Source of the DNA: Spirochaetales bacterium
GTDB taxonomy: Bacteria > Spirochaetota > Spirochaetia > SZUA-6 > JAFGRV01
Reading direction: 5' to 3'
Length of the DNA: 45,848 nucleotides
Assembly (NCBI GenBank): GCA_016937215.1
Contig: JAFGWI010000272.1
Location: forward strand, 1 to 45,848
Shown here: positions 9,975 to 17,488 of the stretch, one piece after another
How the letters are laid out: each line of letters begins with the position of its first letter
How positions within the stretch are numbered: the first letter of the stretch is position 1
Notes under the pieces: model-generated
What the model saw: only the letters and a program-made list of their open reading frames with translations
Databases searched by the model: none
What the model was told of the DNA's origin: nothing
Program-made: the position numbers and the translations under genes

Positions 9975-11196
9975 CAGTACTCCTCCTGATTTCAAGAGTT
10001 TTTATGTGACGATCATCTCGGTCAAGCACAGTATATTCAACACTATCGATGATCATTTTAAAGCCCTGCTGAGGAATTTGGCCGGTTTTTTCACATAAAA
10101 AACCACCAAGAGTATCAAAATCGCCCTTTTCCAGCGAAATACCTGTTTCCTTGGTAAAATCCTCTATATCAACAATTCCCGATGCCCTGAAATGATAGGC
10201 CTCCAGTTTTTCAATAAGCCTTGATTCAACATCATCCCGGCCTGGAATCGATCCGACTATTTTTGTTGCAATCTCGTTGGCTGTGATTATTCCAAGAATA
10301 CTCCCGTACTCGTCGGAAACAAAAACCAAAGGCAATTTACGGTGATTCATCTCAAGTAAAAGATCAGGAATCCTTTTGGTGTCAGGATAAAAAACAGCCG
10401 GCCTGAGCATCTGATCGATGCTCGAATAATGCTTTAGCGCGAGGTCCTGAATATCCACGTATCCCACGGCATTATCGGTTCTATTTGAAAAAATGACAAT
10501 ATGAGGCACTTCTTGCTTCTTATAAATCGAATAAAGATGCTCAATCGAATTGTTAAGCTCACATACAGGTAGATGGTGAAAGGGCACCATCACTTCACGT
10601 GCCGTGGTCATCTTAAAATCGAAAACATCATCAATCAAGCGTTGGCCTATCTGGGGAATACCGGTCTCCCGGCCGACCAATTTCAGCAAAAGCCTGAGAT
10701 CATTTCGCGTATGAAGAATCTTTTTTTCCTTGTGCTGCCGCAAAATAGTCAGAATAAACCAAACAATCGAATTAAAAATTAAGGTCAGGGGATAAAAAAG
10801 CAGAAAGAACACAAATAACAGGGGAGCAAGGCGGATACTCAGGTAGTCGGCTGAACGCCTGAAAAAGGATTTAGGCAAAATTTCCGAAAAAATGAGAAGC
10901 ACAAAACTCAAGGCCAGGGAACCCATCCAGGTTGTCCACTCAGGAGCCCCTAAAGAAGACAAATAACTTTTAAAAAAAACCGTTGCGCCTACCACTGAAA
11001 GATTGGTTCCGATCAACGTTACGCTGAGAAGGCGCTGAGGCTTAATCAAAAGATAATAAGCCGCTTTGGCGTATAAAACCCCCTGTTCTTTTTTTGCGTA
11101 CAGATTTATCTGGTTGGCCGAAAGAATTCCGGTTTCAATACCAGCAAAAAATCCGGCAGACAGAATAAACAGGAGAATGATCAAAAGAATCATCAT
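9961..11196 (-). CDS. DUF21/CBS-domain membrane protein (CNNM/CorC-HlyC family)
   Basis: This 411-aa protein has an N-terminal DUF21 (CNNM) membrane region with three to four helices in residues 1-145, including the SAGFFAGIETGILSAN segment. A CBS pair follows (about 190-315; TAREVMVPFHHL and LVFVSDEYGSILGIIT). The C-terminal CorC_HlyC domain occupies about 330-405. Family members are implicated in Mg2+ or Co2+ transport; the old hemolysin name is misleading. It starts four bases inside the end of the paralogous upstream gene (ATGA overlap), so the two are translationally coupled and may form a heterodimer. Confidence 0.9.
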   Translation of the reverse strand: MMILLIILLFILSAGFFAGIETGILSANQINLYAKKEQGVLYAKAAYYLLIKPQRLLSVTLIGTNLSVVGATVFFKSYLSSLGAPEWTTWMGSLALSFVLLIFSEILPKSFFRRSADYLSIRLAPLLFVFFLLFYPLTLIFNSIVWFILTILRQHKEKKILHTRNDLRLLLKLVGRETGIPQIGQRLIDDVFDFKMTTAREVMVPFHHLPVCELNNSIEHLYSIYKKQEVPHIVIFSNRTDNAVGYVDIQDLALKHYSSIDQMLRPAVFYPDTKRIPDLLLEMNHRKLPLVFVSDEYGSILGIITANEIATKIVGSIPGRDDVESRLIEKLEAYHFRASGIVDIEDFTKETGISLEKGDFDTLGGFLCEKTGQIPQQGFKMIIDSVEYTVLDRDDRHIKTLEIRRSTDEKK

Positions 11197-12479
11197 GGTT
11201 CCACTCTCCTTAGTTCCAACCCAAGGATACGCGTTCGGCCGACCTTTTTAACCACAAACTCCAGATTATTAAAAACAAGAGACTCTCCTGGCAAAGGGAA
11301 TTTACCCAATTTTTCAACAATCATACCCGACACTGTTCTGGCATCGCTTTGGACCTCGCAATCCATAAGATCCTCTAGTTCATCTATTTCCATGGCCCCG
11401 GGAACATAATACCAACCGCTGCGAACCTCAAGAAGGCTTCGTTTGTCAGTTGAATAAAAATAATCAAGCAAATCGCGGACAATCTGCTGAAAACTGATAA
11501 TCCCAGCCGTGCCGCCATATTCGTCAACAACCAGGGCCACCTGATTATTGGATGTCCGCAATTCCTGCATCAAATCGGAAAGTTTTTTGGAATCAGGGAT
11601 TTTATGAAATTCACGAACATGGCCTTTTAAGCCGGTCTCACCGACCAATCCCAGGCGATAGGGAATGAGATCGCGCACATCAATATAACCCAGAAGATGA
11701 TCAAAATCCCTATGGTAAATCAGGACAAAGGAATCAATAATCAATGAATCATCCTTTTCTATTAAAGAAAGCAATTGTGAAACTGAAAGATTATCCTCAA
11801 TACCGCGAAGATGATTACGCGGAATCATCATGTCACAGGCCAAATCATTTCTAAAATCGAGAAAACTCTCGAACAATTCCCTTTCGTATAAATTGATCAT
11901 TTTTTCCTTATAACCGATTTCAATGGCATAATTGATAAGCTGATTCCTAACAGCATCAGCTTGCTGATCACTTTCCTTGTGCAAGGGAAGAATGCGGTCG
12001 TGAAGCCAGAGCAGAAATCCGGTTACAGGTGAAAAAAGGCGTTTAAACACCTGAAGGGGCCCGACAGATAATTGTGAAAACCTGAGTGAATGGCGGACCG
12101 CGATGTTTTTGGGAACCATTTCACCGAATATAAGAATAAGAGGGGTCATGACAACCATAGAAAAAACTTCTTCACTCATAAAGGGAAAATGCTCGGCTGC
12201 CTGCCTTGAAAGACTGGTCGCGAAAAGATCGGTGGCAATCACATTTACAATCATATTGCCGGTGAGAATGGTAACCAGAATACTCTCCTGTGAAGCCAAA
12301 ATTTCCTTGATGATCGATTTTTTGGCTACCGGGGTTTTTCTCAATAACTCATCGCGTTCAAGACGGTTAAGCGAAAAAAAAGCAGATTCGCTTCCTGAAA
12401 AATAAGCGGACAAGACTAGAAAAAAAACCAGACACAAAGCTGAGATAATCCATTGCCACAACAGGGAGTCAAGAAGCAT
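11193..12479 (-). CDS. DUF21/CBS-domain membrane protein, paralogue
   Basis: This 428-aa protein has the same order of domains as its downstream neighbour. The DUF21 membrane region is at about residues 1-150 (LSAYFSGSESAFFSLNRLER). The CBS pair is at about 205-335 (DMMIPRNHLRGI; VALVVDEYGGTAGIIS). The CorC_HlyC domain forms the C terminus. The SGSE segment is the conserved motif of CNNM transporters. Its ATG overlaps the TAA of the exbB-like gene by one base. Its product and the neighbour's look like a paired metal-ion transporter set inside an envelope-biogenesis operon. Confidence 0.9.
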   Translation of the reverse strand: MLLDSLLWQWIISALCLVFFLVLSAYFSGSESAFFSLNRLERDELLRKTPVAKKSIIKEILASQESILVTILTGNMIVNVIATDLFATSLSRQAAEHFPFMSEEVFSMVVMTPLILIFGEMVPKNIAVRHSLRFSQLSVGPLQVFKRLFSPVTGFLLWLHDRILPLHKESDQQADAVRNQLINYAIEIGYKEKMINLYERELFESFLDFRNDLACDMMIPRNHLRGIEDNLSVSQLLSLIEKDDSLIIDSFVLIYHRDFDHLLGYIDVRDLIPYRLGLVGETGLKGHVREFHKIPDSKKLSDLMQELRTSNNQVALVVDEYGGTAGIISFQQIVRDLLDYFYSTDKRSLLEVRSGWYYVPGAMEIDELEDLMDCEVQSDARTVSGMIVEKLGKFPLPGESLVFNNLEFVVKKVGRTRILGLELRRVEP

Positions 12480-13087
12480 TATATAGAACTCGCGGCTTTA
12501 TAACTTAAAATCTGGGCCTTTAACAACTCCAGGCGTGATTCGGTATTGTCAATAATGCGGTTAAAAATGGAATATCCGAAAATGGAAGGAATAGCCACTC
12601 CCAAACCAAAGGCTGTTGTCACCAAAGCCTGGGAAATACCACCGGCGAGAATAGTGGGGTCGGAAATACCAAAAAGCTTCATATTCAGAAAGGAAATGAT
12701 CATACCGCTCACTGTTCCCAGAAGCCCCAGCAATGTCGCGACATTGGCAATTCCCGAAAGAAGGGATACATTTTTCTCAAGCAGGTTCATGCAATAAACG
12801 CTTTCGATTTCCATGATCTTCTGGATTTCCTTTTCACTGCGGTGAAGATTATCCAGAGCCTTGGAAAAAACCCTGGCTTCCGGCGAATTCTTCTTTTTTA
12901 ATTCACTTTTAATAAACAGATAATTCCGCCTCATCATGTGCTGGGCAAAATCACCAAAAAGATTATCACGACGCTCTCTGGTACTCAAACAGTACCTGGC
13001 TTTATCAAGAATCAAAAAGACAGAAACCAATGACAATAGCACAATCGGTACAATAATGGGCCAACTTTGCAGAATATATTCAAACAA
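12479..13087 (-). CDS. exbB: ExbB/TolQ/MotA-family proton-channel protein
   Basis: This 202-aa protein has three predicted membrane helices (about 9-29, 108-132 and 145-175) and the family segment TLLGLLGTVSGMIISF in the second helix. It ends with GLGVAIPSIFGYSIFNR, typical of ExbB/TolQ. With ExbD it would form an inner-membrane proton channel powering the TonB-like protein. An AAGGAG lies about 10 bp before the ATG. It is the first gene of the nine-gene operon. Upstream is only a short leader and then a structured repeat at 13143-13295. Confidence 0.9.
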   Translation of the reverse strand: MFEYILQSWPIIVPIVLLSLVSVFLILDKARYCLSTRERRDNLFGDFAQHMMRRNYLFIKSELKKKNSPEARVFSKALDNLHRSEKEIQKIMEIESVYCMNLLEKNVSLLSGIANVATLLGLLGTVSGMIISFLNMKLFGISDPTILAGGISQALVTTAFGLGVAIPSIFGYSIFNRIIDNTESRLELLKAQILSYKAASSI

Positions 13088-13142
13088 AACAACGCTCCTT
13101 AATCAATAATATTTTCTTGCTTTAACTGGTATTTGCTGATCC

Positions 13143-13295
13143 GGAGCTTGCCCCAGCCCCAGGAAGGGCTCGGGCCGGGCTTATGCGCCACTTCGCTATC
13201 GCTTCGAAGGTTTTCGCGCTGAAATTATCCGCGCGAAAACGCTTGGCTTCGCTTGTTTTGAAAAACAAGCTCGCCTGGCTCCAATCCCTAAGCTG
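13143..13295 (-). repeat. Structured hairpin repeat (family B), copy 1
   Basis: Read on the minus strand this is the same element as 15294-15447. It opens with CAGCTTAGGGA, then GGAGCC, two strong hairpins, CCTTCGAAG, a GC-rich segment, and GGGGCTGGGGCAAGCTCC at the end. Hairpin arms are 13251-13259/13262-13270 (2-nt centre) and 13210-13219/13231-13240 (loop containing GATAATTT). Arm sequences differ from copy 2 but still pair, while flanks and loops are conserved. It fills much of the 323-bp gap between the exbB leader and the outer-membrane protein gene. No ORF is supported here. Confidence 0.8.
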
Positions 13296-13410
13296 ATTAC
13301 CCCGGCTGCTTCTTTAAATTGAACAAATAAACTGATCCCAAACAAGGCCAATCGCCTTTGCGGCACTGGTCAAAGCAAAAACCTCAAAGCCCTATTTGCC
13401 TATCCATCAG

Positions 13411-14907
13411 CTAAAAACTCACACCAAGCCGGACCTGGCCAAAAAAAGCAGATTCACTCTCATTTATGTATATACCCAAGCGGCTTTCAAAATCAATATG
13501 CTTTTCCCAAGGCAGCTTAATGTCAAAAAAAACATAAACCGGATTGGATGAATCACAATAATCAAAAATCCAGTAAGGAGAATAAACATGTGACTGAACA
13601 GCATAGCCTCCGCCCGGGCCAAAAACCAGAAAATCGGGCCAGTTCACATAAAAAGCAGTTTCAACACTAGCTCCCATAACCAGGCTTAACAAATCATAAT
13701 CACCGTCCAACCGGATTTTCAGCTCTAGCGCTTCCCTGGGCCAAACAGAAACAGAGGCCTGTGTCCAGAGCCATTTCCCCTGGGTGGATTCCATCTCTCC
13801 CCCATGAGTTTTAAGAGAATCCCCCTCCATATAGGAAAAATCAAGTTGAGATTCAAAAGATTTACTTTTATGAAAATGAAGGGTGAAAGTATAAAATAAT
13901 CGGGCCAAATCCGAAACCCTTAAGGGCAAGCTCCTTTTTCCGCCATCATCGGAAAGTAAAGCAGGGTATTCTTTTGAGTAGTGGCCAGATAATTCCATGC
14001 TTAAATAGGGGTTTAAAAAGAGGCCCAGTTCCAGCCGGGGGTAAAAAGCCACAGTGTCGGAATAATCAAAACTTGCTCCAGCCTTAAAAAGCCAGGAATC
14101 AGGCATACTACCCATTACAACACTGGCAGAACTCAGATGACTGTTTATAACAGAAGCGGCCGGGCCAAGCATATCGCTTTGTTCCAGTTCCAGAACCAGG
14201 AAATCAAGATCCAGATTCAACCGACTTTGATGATAAAAATACCAGGAAAGCTGATCCTGGAACTCGGAAAAGAGCTGAGTGCTTTGGGTGAGCCGATTAA
14301 CACACAGGCCTGTTCCTGCCTGCAAGCGGGGAATAATAACAAAGGATGAATCGCTGTATTCAAGATAATTCTGCTGAATAAAGGACAATGATAAAAAAGA
14401 AAGAGAAAAACCGCCAGATAAGCCAAAATCCATTTGATGAATCTGACTTTTCTCAAGAAGAGTATCCATTAGGGACAAATATTTCACCATCATTGTCAAG
14501 CCCGGTTCCATTCCCAAGGGCAGCACATTCAGCTGAAGTTCATTTTCCAGAAGCCCCCTGCTCTGCCAATTTCCCAGCACTCGAAAAAGGCCGCTTTCCT
14601 GATTATCCAGATCAGCCGGAGGGAATTCCACCCCTTCAATAGCCACCTCAAGGGCCTTTGAGGATTCGTAAGGAGCCAGGCTGATGAAATCGATCAAGGA
14701 ATTTTCATAGCTCGAAACAAGCAGCTCCCGGCCATAGGGAACAGAAAGCACTTCCCGGTCCTGGGCAGTAATCAAAAATGAAGGGATATCCAGAGCATTC
14801 TCATCCTGGGCTATAAGAAAAGCATGGGTGAGAAATAATAAAAGCAGCAGAATTGGAAAAGACCGATTCATAAAGAGCATCATAAAGGTAAACAGAGGCT
14901 TTTTCAA
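13411..14907 (-). CDS. Predicted outer-membrane beta-barrel protein, unknown function
   Basis: I do not recognise the family. The 498-aa product has a signal peptide (MNRSFPILLLLLFLTHAFLIAQ after a short leader). A region of about 100 residues follows, then many alternating, aromatic-rich strands up to a terminal strand ending RLGVSF. A final Phe is the usual BamA recognition signal. The C-terminal half (about 150-498) reads as a barrel with turn residues N, D, G and P. The start is uncertain: a TTG at 14907, or ATGs 24-39 bp later; the ATG before NRSF gives the neatest signal peptide. No strong ribosome-binding site is seen. It is transcribed toward exbB but a structured repeat lies between, so it is probably a separate unit. 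Confidence 0.7.
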   Translation of the reverse strand: MKKPLFTFMMLFMNRSFPILLLLLFLTHAFLIAQDENALDIPSFLITAQDREVLSVPYGRELLVSSYENSLIDFISLAPYESSKALEVAIEGVEFPPADLDNQESGLFRVLGNWQSRGLLENELQLNVLPLGMEPGLTMMVKYLSLMDTLLEKSQIHQMDFGLSGGFSLSFLSLSFIQQNYLEYSDSSFVIIPRLQAGTGLCVNRLTQSTQLFSEFQDQLSWYFYHQSRLNLDLDFLVLELEQSDMLGPAASVINSHLSSASVVMGSMPDSWLFKAGASFDYSDTVAFYPRLELGLFLNPYLSMELSGHYSKEYPALLSDDGGKRSLPLRVSDLARLFYTFTLHFHKSKSFESQLDFSYMEGDSLKTHGGEMESTQGKWLWTQASVSVWPREALELKIRLDGDYDLLSLVMGASVETAFYVNWPDFLVFGPGGGYAVQSHVYSPYWIFDYCDSSNPVYVFFDIKLPWEKHIDFESRLGIYINESESAFFGQVRLGVSF

Positions 14908-15069
14908 TCAGCTATTTCCAATTTTAATCATTGCCGGTAATAAAATCGAAAAAGAATTGAACCAAGCTATTCTCAGCATTTCCTTGAAGAAAAGCTTGGC
15001 TTGATCAACTTTCCAGCTGCTTGCCGGTCTTGTGAGGATTTTGATATTATTTACAATCATTTCAATAGA

Positions 15070-15213
15070 GACATTCTGAGGAGGTAGGACGAAGGATCTA
15101 CCTTGTTTAAACTGGTAACTCGCCGAGCATGCACCCAAACACTATAAACTAAAGGCAATGTGTTCCCCTTTAACCGAGATTCTTCACTTCACTGCGCTGC
15201 GCTCAGAATGACA
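15070..15213. repeat. Pair of inverted short repeats
   Basis: The stretch 15176-15213 has GAGATTCTTC ... GCTCAGAATGACA. The stretch 15070-15100, read on the other strand, has TAGATCCTTC ... CTCAGAATGTCT. The two face each other, so the block resembles a small palindromic intergenic element. Elements with a CTTC...CTCAGAATGACA signature are common between genes in many bacteria. A 76-codon minus-strand reading frame that runs through one arm is therefore not credited. Confidence 0.5.
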
Positions 15214-15293
15214 ACAGCCTTTCGCACAATTTGTACTCACATTGAGAATTGCTGGGATGACAACGGTGTACCTCCGAATCCTTACTATGCTTT

Positions 15294-15447
15294 CAGCTTA
15301 GGGACCGGAGCCATGTCAAAGCATTTTTTCAAAAATGCTTTGACAAAGCGTTTTTTCCCGGATAATTTCCGGGAAAAAACCTTCGAAGGCGGGAGCCGAA
15401 GTGGCCGAGGGCCCGGCCCGAGCCCCCCCGGGGCTGGGGCAAGCTCC
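15294..15447 (+). repeat. Structured hairpin repeat (family B), copy 2
   Basis: The copy starts CAGCTTAGGGA, then GGAGCC, and ends GGGGCAAGCTCC. Hairpin 1 has a perfect 15-bp stem (15314-15328/15331-15345). Hairpin 2 has a perfect 12-bp stem (15350-15361/15369-15380) with loop ATAATTT. CTTCG (15381-15385) can pair with a later CGAAG, and AGCCCC/GGGGCT (15421-15435) forms a further hairpin. GGAGC and GCTCC at the ends can pair to close the structure. It is inverted relative to copy 1, and the two bracket the outer-membrane protein gene. Confidence 0.8.
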
Positions 15448-15472
15448 AAAAAATGATTTGCAGAAATCCCCT

Positions 15473-15961
15473 TTATCTTTTGAAAGTTTTATCCGAATCA
15501 AGATACTCCACAAACAAAAAGGGAGCGGCATCCGGGTCGCCATCAAAGGATTCGGCCACTCGATTTCCAACACCGCTTATGATGATGGAAAGGGCATTTC
15601 CCTGTTTCCAGGCTGGCAAGTCTATAATGGTCTGAATCAGGGAGCTAATATCCGATGTTTGCTGGTCTGGACCAGAGGTATTAGCGCTTGTCCAGGGTTG
15701 GGGGCTCCAGGAGACAACAAGGGGGCTCAGCTTTCTATTTGAAAGGTCGTGGCGAAAGGGAAAAAAACGGGGAGAATCGGCTAGGTGTTCAGCTCGGATA
15801 ACTAGGTAAGCTATACCGGAAGAGACTTCATCGCTTTGAAACTGAATAAAGGCCTTTTTAACCACAGCGGACCGGGGAATATTCACATGGCGAAATCTTA
15901 AGCCAATGGTCTGGTATCCCCTGTCATTTGTCAATTCGATGTCAGTTGAGTTCATGTACAC
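15473..15961 (-). CDS. Out-of-frame C-terminal beta domain of the upstream phosphoesterase
   Basis: This reading frame (GTG at 15961; 162 codons) encodes a secreted-type beta-sandwich domain. Its pattern YQTIGLRFRHVNIPRSAVVKKAFIQF and a closing FLFVEYLD are seen at the ends of secreted calcineurin-like phosphatases and DNRLRE-like proteins. The open frame continues upstream without a stop as LIIRVSCSEDDAEERESGFV up to the A10 tract at 16019-16028. That upstream part belongs to the same domain, so the true N terminus lies in the phosphoesterase and not at 15961. The domain has no ribosome-binding site or signal peptide of its own. Adding one A, or a -1 slip on the tract, joins the two frames. 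Confidence 0.75.
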   Translation of the reverse strand: MYMNSTDIELTNDRGYQTIGLRFRHVNIPRSAVVKKAFIQFQSDEVSSGIAYLVIRAEHLADSPRFFPFRHDLSNRKLSPLVVSWSPQPWTSANTSGPDQQTSDISSLIQTIIDLPAWKQGNALSIIISGVGNRVAESFDGDPDAAPFLFVEYLDSDKTFKR

Positions 15962-16014
15962 AAAACCGGATTCACGCTCTTCCGCGTCATCTTCGGAGCA
16001 GGATACTCGTATTA

Positions 16015-17307
16015 TTAATTTTTTTTTTCCGATTGTGAAATCGAAGTTTTCACAATGCTCACCGAATCCATAAGAGCCATGGTATCGACACGAAAGGTTT
16101 TAAAATCAAGGCGGTTTCCTTTGATGGACACATAGGAAAAGCTGGGGACCAGGAGTTGAGAGCAGGTGGCAATAAAGTCGGGCTTCCCGGTGAGCAGGCT
16201 GTAGTATTTGCTGCCTGTGGCGGAATTCAGTGTCAAATAAAGGGTGCCGTCGGGATCAACTAGGGCGAATGTTTTATCATATTTCTGAAAAAACCTGGGT
16301 TTGTCATCGCGCATAACATGGGTACGGGCATAGGAATGATCATGGCCGGTAAAGACCATATCAATCTTATATTGATCAAATACAGGATACAAGGCCATGC
16401 GTAAAGTAATAACCGAAGGTTCTGTTGTGTGAGAACCTGAACCGTAAATGTCGTGATGAAACATAATAATGCGCCAGTTGGCATCGCTGTTCAGGCTGAT
16501 TGTTTGCTGAATAAAGGCTTTATGGGCTTTGCCGTCAAAATTATTGCTGTTCAAAACCATAAACAAGGCCTCACCGTAGCGATAATAATAATTGCCTATT
16601 CCCGATGGAGTAAGCCCGTAGTCAGACTCCTTAGGCAGATTAAAATGCCAGGCTGTGTTGGGAGAACCGAGCTCATGATTTCCCAGAGCCGGGGCAATAG
16701 GGATATCGCGCAATTGGCGCGGCGCAAAAAAACCGCTGAACTGGCTTTCTACACTCCCGGTTTCCACCTGGTCGCCGACAGACATGATAAAAGCGATTTC
16801 AGGGAATAGCCCCAAAGCCTTGTCCAGGGTATGGCTCCAACTAGCTGTATCCTGTCCTATGTCCGATGTTCCGATTTGGGGATCACCCACAACCAGAAAA
16901 GCGAAATCCCCGGCACCATAGCTGGTAAAACCATAGACTTCGCTCCAGAGGCCCTTGCCGTCGCCCAGGCGGTAGACATAACTGGTGTTTTCCTTCAGGT
17001 GTTTAACATTTGCTTTGTTGGAATAAAACCCGGGGGTCGCCTTATTCTGATAGGCACGAAAAGAAAATGAGGACTTCTCGGGAAAGAAATCTCCTGTCAT
17101 ATCCGTCTTTAAAGCAAGCTGTACCAGGCTTTCGGAAAGGCTTTTGGAATACCAGTTAAAATTCATCTCGGCCATGGTTTTTCCCGGGGTTAGGCAGATG
17201 TCCGAAGCATCATAATTCTGTGCAAAAAGGGAAAAGCCGGCGAGCAAAAAAATCAAAAGAAGGGTAATTTTTCCAAAAAACGGTTTTTCATTGATTTGTT
17301 TTTTCAT
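16015..17307 (-). CDS. Secreted calcineurin-like (purple acid phosphatase-type) metallophosphoesterase
   Basis: This 430-aa product has a signal peptide ending at LFAQ. A fibronectin-like N-terminal domain (about 28-125) precedes a Metallophos domain (about 130-370). The metal-binding motifs appear in order: VVGDPQIG, SVGDQVETG, PALGNHELGS, MFHHDIYG and FTGHDHSYARTH. This is the purple acid phosphatase-like layout; the likely substrate is an extracellular phosphomonoester or diester, not determinable here. The frame ends SQSEKKN directly in an A10 run; the next frame continues with another secreted beta domain. The gene is therefore either broken by a 1-base indel, phase-variable, or decoded by slippage. 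Confidence 0.88.
   Translation of the reverse strand: MKKQINEKPFFGKITLLLIFLLAGFSLFAQNYDASDICLTPGKTMAEMNFNWYSKSLSESLVQLALKTDMTGDFFPEKSSFSFRAYQNKATPGFYSNKANVKHLKENTSYVYRLGDGKGLWSEVYGFTSYGAGDFAFLVVGDPQIGTSDIGQDTASWSHTLDKALGLFPEIAFIMSVGDQVETGSVESQFSGFFAPRQLRDIPIAPALGNHELGSPNTAWHFNLPKESDYGLTPSGIGNYYYRYGEALFMVLNSNNFDGKAHKAFIQQTISLNSDANWRIIMFHHDIYGSGSHTTEPSVITLRMALYPVFDQYKIDMVFTGHDHSYARTHVMRDDKPRFFQKYDKTFALVDPDGTLYLTLNSATGSKYYSLLTGKPDFIATCSQLLVPSFSYVSIKGNRLDFKTFRVDTMALMDSVSIVKTSISQSEKKN
16019..16028 (-). other. A10 homopolymer tract at the frame junction
   Basis: The coding strand has ten A after TCGG. In the present frame the tract reads GAA AAA AAA AAT TAA and stops. With eleven A, or a -1 slip, it reads through into AAA TTA ATA ATA CGA and the intact beta domain. 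Such tracts cause slipped-strand mutation, polymerase slippage or sequencing errors. Confidence 0.8.
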
Positions 17308-17318
17308 TATGTTTCTAT

Positions 17319-17346
17319 TTTATACTATAATTACGCAGTAAGGCAA
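17319..17346 (-). promoter_or_regulatory. Putative promoter of the metallophosphoesterase
   Basis: On the minus strand TTGCCT (17341-17346) and TATAAA (17319-17324) are 16 bp apart and about 12 bp before the ATG. The very short leader makes this only a moderate call. Confidence 0.4.
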
Positions 17347-17488
17347 GAAGCCATGGGCCTGGTTTCCCCATTTTCACAATGAAAATCATTATCAATATTT
17401 GAAATGTTTTGACTTTTTTGGCTGGATTTTGGACTTTTCATTTTGCCTTTTTAACTTTATACTCTTAGCTAAACAGAAAGGAAATTCC

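Noticed and set aside
14908..15138. 76-codon minus-strand ORF upstream of the outer-membrane protein gene
   Set aside because: Its 5' half runs through an arm of an inverted intergenic repeat and no motif or ribosome-binding site supports it. The 3' half could be a gene remnant, but this cannot be shown.
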